Below are positions 14,231 through 20,167 of a DNA stretch of 20,167 bases, piece after piece. Every line of letters begins with the position of its first letter. Positions within the stretch are counted from its first letter, which is position 1. This stretch comes from W0P28-013 sp963658575 (lineage in GTDB: Bacteria > Bacteroidota > Bacteroidia > Bacteroidales > Paludibacteraceae), in assembly GCA_963658575.1 (NCBI GenBank), contig CAVKQB010000042.1:1-20167 (forward strand). The letters run 5' to 3'. The notes under the pieces are model-generated. The model saw nothing but the letters and a program-made list of their open reading frames with translations, made no database searches and had not been told where the DNA came from. The position numbers and the translations under genes are program-made.

Positions 14231-15745
14231 CTAATTTTGTTTGGCTGCGGCGAGCAGTTTTTTGCCCTTTTCGATGGCCTCTTCTATGGTGCCGACATTG
14301 AGGAACGCCATTTCGGGATATTCGTCCACTTCGCCGTCGAGAATCATTTTGAAGCCTTTGATTGTGTCTTCGATTGGCACCATCACGCCGGGGACGCCAG
14401 TAAACTGTTCGGCCACGGTGAACGGCTGCGAGAGGAAACGTTGCACTTTGCGTGCGCGGTTTACGGTCATGCGGTCTTCGTCGGAGAGTTCCTCCATGCC
14501 GAGAATCGAGATGATGTCCTGCAACTCTTTGTTGCGCTGCAAAATCTGTTTGACGCGCTGCGCCGTGTTGTAGTGGTCTTCGCCCACGATTTGCGGGTCG
14601 AGTATGCGCGACGTGGAGTCGAGCGGATCGACGGCGGGATAGATGCCGAGTTCCGATATTTTACGGCTCAACACGGTGGTAGCGTCCAAGTGTGTGAATG
14701 TGGTGGCTGGTGCGGGGTCGGTCAAGTCGTCGGCCGGCACATATACGGCCTGCACCGATGTGATGGAGCCGCGTTTGGTCGATGTGATGCGTTCCTGCAT
14801 CAAGCCCATTTCGGTGGCCAATGTAGGCTGGTAGCCCACAGCCGACGGCATACGTCCGAGCAGAGCCGACACTTCGGAGCCTGCCTGCGTGAAACGGAAA
14901 ATGTTGTCGATGAAGAACAGAATATCGTGTCCGCCGTCGGCATCGCGGAACGATTCGGCCACCGTCAAACCCGACAGTGCCACCGACGAGCGCGCTCCAG
15001 GCGGTTCGTTCATCTGTCCGAATATGAGTGCCACTTGCGATTTTGCGAGTTCGTTGTAATCAACCTTCGACAAGTCCCAGTTGCCCTCTTCCATGCTTTT
15101 TTTGAAGGCATCGCCATAGCGTATGATGCCCGATTCTATCATTTCGCGCAGCAGGTCGTTGCCTTCGCGCGTGCGTTCGCCAACGCCAGCAAACACCGAG
15201 AATCCGTTGTGGCCTTTGGCGATGTTGTTTATCAACTCTTGAATCAGCACGGTTTTGCCCACGCCTGCGCCGCCGAAAAGTCCGATTTTACCGCCTTTCG
15301 AGTAGGGTTCGAGCAGGTCGATGACCTTGATGCCCGTGAAGAGAATCTCTTTCGTGGTCGACAGTTCGTCGAATTTAGGCGGTTCGCGGTGGATTGGGTA
15401 GGTTTCGGTGTAGTCGAGTTGCTTCATGCCGTCGATGGCTTCGCCGATGACGTTGAGCAGTCGGCCTTTGACCTGTGTTCCGATGGGCATCGAGATTGGT
15501 TTGCCGAGTGCGCGCACTTCGAGCCCGCGTTGGAGGCCGTCGGTAGAGTCCATCGCCACCGAGCGCACGGTGTTTTCGCCGATGTGTTGCTGGATTTCGA
15601 GGACGAGTTTTTTGCCGTTCGGGCGCGTTACTTCCAAGGCGTCGTGGATGGCGGGCAGTTGTTCCGACTTTTCCTTATCGATATCGAAGACGACATCGAC
15701 CACAGGCCCCACGATTTGCGAAATATACCCAATGTTTGCTGCCAT
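14231..15745 (-). CDS. atpD: F1Fo ATP synthase beta subunit
   Basis: This 504-residue catalytic subunit of F1 is the first gene of the operon. The P-loop GGAGVGKT is at residues 158-165 and the catalytic glutamate is E190 in GVGERTREG. The segment ALSGLTVAESFRDADGGHDILFFIDN carries Walker B. The C-terminal helical domain includes the DELSEED-like loop, here EELSDEDR. It is somewhat longer than E. coli beta (460 residues) through insertions in the central domain, as in relatives. The ATG at 15745 gives MAANIGYISQIVGPVVDVVF. Forty bases separate it from atpC. Confidence 0.97.
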   Translation of the reverse strand: MAANIGYISQIVGPVVDVVFDIDKEKSEQLPAIHDALEVTRPNGKKLVLEIQQHIGENTVRSVAMDSTDGLQRGLEVRALGKPISMPIGTQVKGRLLNVIGEAIDGMKQLDYTETYPIHREPPKFDELSTTKEILFTGIKVIDLLEPYSKGGKIGLFGGAGVGKTVLIQELINNIAKGHNGFSVFAGVGERTREGNDLLREMIESGIIRYGDAFKKSMEEGNWDLSKVDYNELAKSQVALIFGQMNEPPGARSSVALSGLTVAESFRDADGGHDILFFIDNIFRFTQAGSEVSALLGRMPSAVGYQPTLATEMGLMQERITSTKRGSITSVQAVYVPADDLTDPAPATTFTHLDATTVLSRKISELGIYPAVDPLDSTSRILDPQIVGEDHYNTAQRVKQILQRNKELQDIISILGMEELSDEDRMTVNRARKVQRFLSQPFTVAEQFTGVPGVMVPIEDTIKGFKMILDGEVDEYPEMAFLNVGTIEEAIEKGKKLLAAAKQN

Positions 15746-15770
15746 AAAATGCGATTTTGTTAAATTCGAG

Positions 15771-15778
15771 CAAAGATA
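15771..15778 (-). promoter_or_regulatory. Likely -7 box of the atp operon promoter
   Basis: The minus strand reads TATCTTTG here, matching the Bacteroidota -7 consensus TAnnTTTG, 25 bases ahead of the atpD ATG. The -33 box is weak: GTTG lies at about 16 bases spacing, and no TTTG is found at 19-21. The leader would be short, about 20 bases. Confidence 0.55.
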
Positions 15779-15945
15779 CTAATTTTTGCAGAAACAACGA
15801 TTTTTTTTACGAAAAAATCTGCACATTTTTTTGTCCGAAAGTATTCGGGCAGCAAGAAGCAAGCAAAAATTATGCCAAAAAAACACAAACGATGAGCGAC
15901 AAACGGTGGGTATCGCGCAAAAAATTCGGGAGAAAAACAGACCAT

Positions 15946-15976
15946 TTTAATAAGTGAACAAAAAATGCTAACTTTG
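15946..15976 (+). promoter_or_regulatory. Likely truA promoter
   Basis: TAACTTTG (15969-15976) matches the -7 consensus exactly, and TTTA (15946-15949), one base off TTTG, lies at the preferred 19-base spacing. Transcription would start near 15983, about 40 bases ahead of the TTG start of truA. It is divergent from the atp promoter, with about 170 bases between the two -7 boxes. Confidence 0.65.
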
Positions 15977-16023
15977 CAAGTTATTGGCTACGTGCGCCAT
16001 CAACTCAAAAAAAATCGATTGTT

Positions 16024-16767
16024 TTGCGTTATTTTCTCACATTTGCGTATCGCGGCACCAACTATTGCGGTTGGCAGATGCAGCCCAACGGCTGTTCGGT
16101 GCAGCAGGTTCTGACCGATGCGCTGCGCACTGTGGCGCGCGACCAAACGCTGACTGTGGTTGGTGCTGGGCGCACCGATGCTGGCGTGCATGCCACGAAA
16201 ATGGTGGCGCACTTCGATGTGGAGCAAGCGATTGACGATGCGGCGAAATTCGTTGCGCGAATGAACGGCGTTTTGCCAGCCGACATTGCGGTGAGCGGCC
16301 TGCGCGAGGTGGCTGCCGATGCGCACGCACGGTTCGATGCGACGGCGCGCCACTACGAATACCACATCACGGCGGCGAAGAATCCGTTCAAGACCGATTT
16401 AGCGTGGCGCGTGCCTGTGGCGCTCGACTTCGACCGTATGAACGCGGCCGCCGCTACCCTATTGGAATACAGCGACTTCACAAGTTTTTCGAAAACCAAC
16501 ACCGATGTCAAGACGATGCTTTGTCGCATCACAGAGGCGCGTTGGGAACGCCGTGGCGACGAGTGGGTGTTTGGCATCGAAGCCAACCGTTTTTTGCGCA
16601 ATATGGTGCGCGCCATCGTCGGTACGCTGGTGGAGGTGGGCAAAGGCAACCTGTCGGTCGAAGGCTTTCGCGCAGTTGTCGAAGCCAAAAACCGCTGTGC
16701 GGCAGGCATGTCGGTGCCGGCGTGCGGACTGTTTTTGACCGATGTGAAATACGATTTTTCAGTATGA
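16024..16767 (+). CDS. truA: tRNA pseudouridine(38-40) synthase TruA, TTG start
   Basis: This 247-residue enzyme converts uridines 38-40 of the tRNA anticodon arm to pseudouridine. The catalytic Asp52 lies in the signature GAGRTDAGVHA. The N-terminus MRYFLTFAYRGTNYCGWQ is a perfect match to the usual TruA start, which places the start codon at a TTG (16024). No ATG or GTG is available in frame between the predicted transcription start and this codon. The C-terminal part has FLRNMVRAIVGTLVEVGKG, typical of the family. Length is normal. Its stop codon lies within the first octamer of the repeat array that follows. Confidence 0.95.
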   Translation: MRYFLTFAYRGTNYCGWQMQPNGCSVQQVLTDALRTVARDQTLTVVGAGRTDAGVHATKMVAHFDVEQAIDDAAKFVARMNGVLPADIAVSGLREVAADAHARFDATARHYEYHITAAKNPFKTDLAWRVPVALDFDRMNAAAATLLEYSDFTSFSKTNTDVKTMLCRITEARWERRGDEWVFGIEANRFLRNMVRAIVGTLVEVGKGNLSVEGFRAVVEAKNRCAAGMSVPACGLFLTDVKYDFSV

Positions 16768-17125
16768 AAGTGAAAAAGTGTGAAAGTTTGAAAGTGTGAA
16801 AGTTTATAAAGTTTATAAAGTTAGAAAGTGTTTGTTGATTTGGAGATTATTATTCATTCGCTGCGCGCATTTTTTCTCCGCTCGGCATTGCTCAAACAAG
16901 TTTGGCACTGCCCTCGCTTACCGAAAAAATTCTTAATTCTTAATTGGTTTCAACCCCGCCCGAAAAACTGTCGTTTTTCTCGTCCCCTTGTAAAGGGGAC
17001 AGGTTCGCGCCCAACAACAACTCCTCACTCCTAATTCCTAAATCCTAATTATTAACAATAAACTCTCACCTATAAACTCTTGCTACTTGCGACTTGTGTC
17101 TTGCTACTAAAAAATCAATAATAAA
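16762..17125 (+). repeat. Composite octamer-heptamer repeat, copy 4 (truA-yfhO spacer)
   Basis: The element begins on the truA stop codon with octamers GTATGAAA, GTGAAAAA, GTGTGAAA, GTTTGAAA, GTGTGAAA (16762-16801), followed by two GTTTATAAA units and GTTAGAAA. A GC-rich block (CGCTGCGCGC at about 16859-16868) and the unit TTCTTAATTCTTAATTGG follow. Two perfect hairpins come next: GAAAAAC-TGTC-GTTTTTC (16962-16979) and GTCCCCTT-GTA-AAGGGGAC (16982-17000). Finally GCGCCCAACAAC and 15 phased heptamers (17021-17125) end three bases before the ATG at 17129. The stretch 16940-17111 matches copy 3 module by module. No consensus promoter is seen in it. Confidence 0.82.
16962..17000. repeat. Double hairpin in repeat copy 4
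   Basis: Two adjacent perfect inverted repeats are separated by only two bases: 7 bp with a TGTC loop (16962-16979) and 8 bp with a GTA loop (16982-17000). Neither is followed by a T run on the plus strand, so they are poor intrinsic terminators. In copy 3 the outer part of the second hairpin (GTCCCC/GGGAC) is kept, but its tip is replaced by a longer GC-rich sequence containing CGCTGCGCTCGG. Confidence 0.7.
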
Positions 17126-17128
17126 ATT

Positions 17129-19750
17129 ATGAAAAAATGTGATTTTAAGACGAAAATTTTGCCGAATTTGATAATCGGGCTGGTGTTTGCGTTGGCGACG
17201 GTCATCTATTTTTGGCCGGTTTTGGAGGGGAAAATCATCTACGCTGGCGACAACATCAACGGGAGCGCGGCGGTAAGAGAGAGCGTGGCCTACCACGAGG
17301 CGACGGGCGACTACTCCAGCTGGACGAACTCGATGTTTTCGGGTATGCCCAACTACCAAATCGGCGGCAACGGCGGCTACAAAGTCGATCGGATTTTGCG
17401 CCCTGTGCGTCTGTTTTTCTCGTGGGGCAACCGCAACACGGCATTCATATTTCTGTTTTATCTCTGCGCCTTTTTTCTGTTGCTGCGCACATTCAAGGTC
17501 GATAAGTGGCTGAGCATGGCCGGCGCGTTTGCCATTGCGCTATCGAGTTACTTTTTCGTCATTATCGCGGCAGCGCACCACGGCAAGTGCTACTCCATCA
17601 CATGGATGACACTAGTAGCCATCGGGTTCATACTCACCTACCGCAAGCACTACGGTTGGGGCGCGCTGCTGGTGATGTTTTTCACCTACATCGGCTTTTT
17701 CCAGCATCCGCAGATGTCGTACTACATGTGTATGATGATTGGCATGTTTTGGTTTGCCGAGTTGGCCATTGCCGCCCGCGCCAAGGAGTGGAAACATTTC
17801 GGCATAGCCACAGCCATATTTTTTGCCTCGTTTGCCATCGGCATGGGCATGGGCAGTGCCAACGTGTTCACCAACAGCGAATATGCCGAAGAGACGATGC
17901 GCGGCGGCCATTCCGATTTGGTGAAATCGACCGACGGCGCCAACAAAACCAAAGGTCTCGACCTCGACTACGCCACGGCGTGGAGTTACGGCATCGACGA
18001 GAGCATGACATTTCTCATTCCCAACTACATGGGCGGTGCCAGCGGTTACAATCTGGGCAAAGATTCGCCTTTGGAAAAAGATCTGAAAGCGATGGGCGTT
18101 CCCGCGCGGCAAGCCCGACAATTTTGCCAATCGGCACCGACCTATTGGGGCGAAAAAGCCTTTACAAGCGGTCCGGTATATATGGGCACCATCGTTTGTT
18201 TTCTGTTTTTGCTCGGTTTGCTGATAGTGAAAGGTCCCTACAAATGGGCGTTGCTCGCCGCCACGCTGTTCTCCGTCTTTTTGGCGTGGGGACACAATTT
18301 CATGCCGCTCACCGAACTGTTTTTCAAGTATTTCCCCGTTTATAACAAATTCCGTGCGGTCGAAAGCATTTTGATTGTTGCCGAAATTGCCATGCCGCTG
18401 CTCGGATTTTTGGCGTTGAAAGCCCTCGGCGACAAAGCATTGCCGTGGGAACGCGCGAAAAAGAGCATTTTCATTGCGGGCGGCATCACGGGCGGCATCT
18501 GCCTGTTGGTGGCACTATTCTGCGGCGGAATCGACGTTACTTCGTCGTACGATGCACCGTGGAAAGGGCAAGTAGGCGAACAGATCTACGCCGCCATTCT
18601 CGACCAGCGCACCGCGTTGATTCGTGCCGACGCTTGGCGTTCGCTGCTGTTTGTCGTGCTGGGCGCGGCGGTTGTGTTTGCCTATGCCAATGCCCGCTAC
18701 AACAAAGAACCGAAGCGCAACCTCAACCTCTACTGCGGCATCGCGCTCACACTGCTCGCGGTGGCCGACATGTGGACGGTGGACAAGCGTTTTTGCAACG
18801 ACAGCATATTTATTCCGCGGAAAGACACCCAAAAAGCGTTCCAAATGATGCCTTACGAAGCGGAATTGCTGAAAGACAGCACCTATTTCCGTGTGCTCAA
18901 TTTGGCGACCAACACCTTCAACGAGGCGCGCACATCGTACTATCTCAAATCGATTGGCGGTTACTCGGCTGCGAAACTGCGCCGCTACCAAGACCTGATA
19001 GATGTGCATATCGCCCCCGAAATGAATCCGTTGATGCAAGCCATCGTGCAAACCAGCGGTTTTGCGCTACCCTGCAACGGCGACAGCATCTTCCCCGTAC
19101 TGAACATGCTCAATATGAAATATGCCATCGTGCCGTTACAAAACGGGCAGCAGATTCCCATCGAAAATCCGTATGCCATGGGCAATTGCTGGTTTGTGGA
19201 CAATCTGCAAACCGTAGATAACGCCAACGACGAAATTGCCGCTCTCGACAAAATCGACCTGCACACGACGGCCGTTGTCGACCGGTCGTTTGCCGACAAA
19301 TTGGACGTAACCCTGCCCGAAGCCGCGCCACTGATGGCATTCGACGAAGACCGCATCGAACTCACGCACTACGCGCCCAACCGGCTCGACTATCGCGCGC
19401 AAAACGAGCGCAATCGCGTGGCCGTATTCTCCGAAATCTACTATCCGCACGGCTGGAAACTCTATCTCGTGGGCGACGACGGTCATTTCGACCAGCAACT
19501 GCCGCTTGCACGTGTCAATTACATGCTGCGCGCCGCCGTCATTCCTGCCGGCACTCACCGCTTGGCCATGGTGTTCGACCCCGACAGCATTCACAAAGGC
19601 GACCTGCTCTCACTGATATGTTTGGGCATTTTCGGACTCACGTTGTGCGGCGTGATTGGTACAAAAATCTATCGGAAACGCAAAAAAACTTTGGCCGACC
19701 AAACAAAAAGCGTATCTTTGTCAAACAATAATTTCGAAACAGTCGGTTAG
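17129..19750 (+). CDS. YfhO-family polytopic membrane protein (predicted GT-C type glycosyltransferase)
   Basis: This 873-residue protein has many membrane helices. The first is at about 13-30, and a dense series runs to about residue 545. A large extracytoplasmic domain (about 555-822) follows, then one final helix (about 826-846) and a basic cytoplasmic tail. After helix 1 comes YAGDN (D41), then SWTNSMFSGMPNYQ (64-77), the conserved first loop of the YfhO family. Acidic residues in this loop are typical of GT-C enzymes, which use lipid-linked sugars. In Gram-positive relatives YfhO proteins help glycosylate teichoic acid; in Bacteroidota the substrate is unknown. The next gene is a glycosyltransferase 15 bases downstream, which supports a role in envelope glycans. 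The ATG at 17129 directly follows the heptamer array. The last 20 codons overlap a promoter. Confidence 0.88.
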   Translation: MKKCDFKTKILPNLIIGLVFALATVIYFWPVLEGKIIYAGDNINGSAAVRESVAYHEATGDYSSWTNSMFSGMPNYQIGGNGGYKVDRILRPVRLFFSWGNRNTAFIFLFYLCAFFLLLRTFKVDKWLSMAGAFAIALSSYFFVIIAAAHHGKCYSITWMTLVAIGFILTYRKHYGWGALLVMFFTYIGFFQHPQMSYYMCMMIGMFWFAELAIAARAKEWKHFGIATAIFFASFAIGMGMGSANVFTNSEYAEETMRGGHSDLVKSTDGANKTKGLDLDYATAWSYGIDESMTFLIPNYMGGASGYNLGKDSPLEKDLKAMGVPARQARQFCQSAPTYWGEKAFTSGPVYMGTIVCFLFLLGLLIVKGPYKWALLAATLFSVFLAWGHNFMPLTELFFKYFPVYNKFRAVESILIVAEIAMPLLGFLALKALGDKALPWERAKKSIFIAGGITGGICLLVALFCGGIDVTSSYDAPWKGQVGEQIYAAILDQRTALIRADAWRSLLFVVLGAAVVFAYANARYNKEPKRNLNLYCGIALTLLAVADMWTVDKRFCNDSIFIPRKDTQKAFQMMPYEAELLKDSTYFRVLNLATNTFNEARTSYYLKSIGGYSAAKLRRYQDLIDVHIAPEMNPLMQAIVQTSGFALPCNGDSIFPVLNMLNMKYAIVPLQNGQQIPIENPYAMGNCWFVDNLQTVDNANDEIAALDKIDLHTTAVVDRSFADKLDVTLPEAAPLMAFDEDRIELTHYAPNRLDYRAQNERNRVAVFSEIYYPHGWKLYLVGDDGHFDQQLPLARVNYMLRAAVIPAGTHRLAMVFDPDSIHKGDLLSLICLGIFGLTLCGVIGTKIYRKRKKTLADQTKSVSLSNNNFETVG
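19690..19720 (+). promoter_or_regulatory. Canonical promoter inside the 3' end of the yfhO-like gene
   Basis: TTTG (19690-19693), 19 bases, TATCTTTG (19713-19720): an exact match to the Bacteroidota consensus, including spacing. It overlaps the codons of the cytoplasmic tail (about residues 854-864), a part of the protein with little expected constraint. Transcription would start near 19727, giving the glycosyltransferase gene at 19766 a leader of about 40 bases. Confidence 0.7.
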
Positions 19751-19765
19751 AGCGAAGCACAAAAC

Positions 19766-20167
19766 ATGCGAATAGTAATTCTAGGCACGGCATACCCCTA
19801 TCGGGGCGGATTGGCAGCGTTCAACGAGCGGCTGGCGCACGAGGCGTTGGCGGCAGGCGATGAGGTGGAGATACTGACTTTTACGCTGCAGTATCCCGAT
19901 TTCCTCTTCCCCGGTAAGACGCAGTACAGCGAAGACCCCGCCCCCGCAGACCTGTCGATACGGCGTGTGATGAACTCCGTCAATCCCCTGTCGTGGGTGC
20001 GCACGGGGCGACTGATACGGCGTATGCACCCCGACCTGCTCATCATCAAATTTTGGATCCCGCTCATGGCACCCTGTTTGGGCACCATAGCACGAATAGC
20101 GAAAAGGGGAGGCCGAACTCGGGTCGTGTCAGTATTAGACAATGTGATACCGCATGAACCGAAACCG
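19766..20167 (+). CDS. Glycosyltransferase, GT4-like, 5' part only
   Basis: The frame is open from ATG 19766 to the end of the window (134 codons, no stop). The N-terminus MRIVILGTAYPYRGGLAAFN is the first beta strand and glycine-rich loop of GT-B fold enzymes. ERLAHEALAAGDEVEILTFT follows, and later LLIIKFWIPLMAPCLGTIAR and VVSVLDNVIPHEP. This matches the N-terminal acceptor domain of GT4-type transferases that follow YfhO-family genes in other Bacteroidales. The donor-binding C-terminal half lies outside the window. It starts 15 bases after the yfhO-like stop and has its own promoter within that gene. It probably acts in the cytoplasm on an envelope glycan. Confidence 0.88.
   Translation, partial: MRIVILGTAYPYRGGLAAFNERLAHEALAAGDEVEILTFTLQYPDFLFPGKTQYSEDPAPADLSIRRVMNSVNPLSWVRTGRLIRRMHPDLLIIKFWIPLMAPCLGTIARIAKRGGRTRVVSVLDNVIPHEPKP

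Noticed and set aside
14075..15763. A 562-codon open frame on the plus strand opposite atpD
   Set aside because: It is fully antisense to atpD, with the same His/Phe/Val-rich shadow composition and no family motif.

Overview
The window comes from a member of the Bacteroidota, most likely order Bacteroidales. Four things support this. A secreted protease ends in a type IX secretion (T9SS) sorting domain. The ATP synthase genes follow the Bacteroidota order (atpD-atpC-small membrane protein-atpB-atpE-atpF-atpH-atpA-atpG), with a short epsilon subunit and an a subunit that has a signal peptide and a long N-terminal extension. Promoters have the Bacteroidota form TTTG-N19-TAnnTTTG. Start codons have A-rich upstream contexts without Shine-Dalgarno sequences. 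The glycosylation genes at the right end (YfhO family, then a GT4-like glycosyltransferase) also fit.

Layout. Bases 1-69 may hold the 3' end of an upstream gene. A small four-helix membrane protein (216-545) overlaps by one base the start of an ABC-F ATPase of the Uup type (545-2428). Uracil-DNA glycosylase ung follows (2643-3308). Next come a canonical promoter, a strongly structured leader or small RNA (3415-3591), a large secreted subtilisin-family protease with a T9SS tail (3666-6944), and a secreted protein of unknown function with two tandem small domains (7038-8117). A perfect bidirectional hairpin terminator (8182-8218) separates these plus-strand genes from the minus-strand atp operon (15745 down to 8235). 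Divergent promoters between atpD and truA start the last plus-strand block: truA (TTG start), a YfhO-family membrane protein, and a glycosyltransferase that runs off the window. The glycosyltransferase has its own promoter inside the end of the yfhO-like gene.

The part least explained by known genes is a family of four intergenic regions (about 92-214, 2432-2640, 12120-12508, 16762-17125). They are built from phased degenerate short repeats: octamers of the GTGNGAAA and TGATTTGG types on the left, small palindromes in the middle, and heptamers of the CTCCTAA / CTACTCA / TTGCTAC types on the right. In two of them the heptamers run in phase up to the start codon of the next gene. In one the octamers begin on the stop codon of the previous gene. 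All four lie in the same strand orientation, even the one that splits the oppositely transcribed atp operon between atpB and atpE. The other candidate for something new is the structured RNA in front of the protease.

The remaining genes are ordinary housekeeping genes: energy conversion (F1Fo ATP synthase), DNA repair (ung), tRNA modification (truA), ribosome-associated ATPase (uup) and envelope glycosylation.
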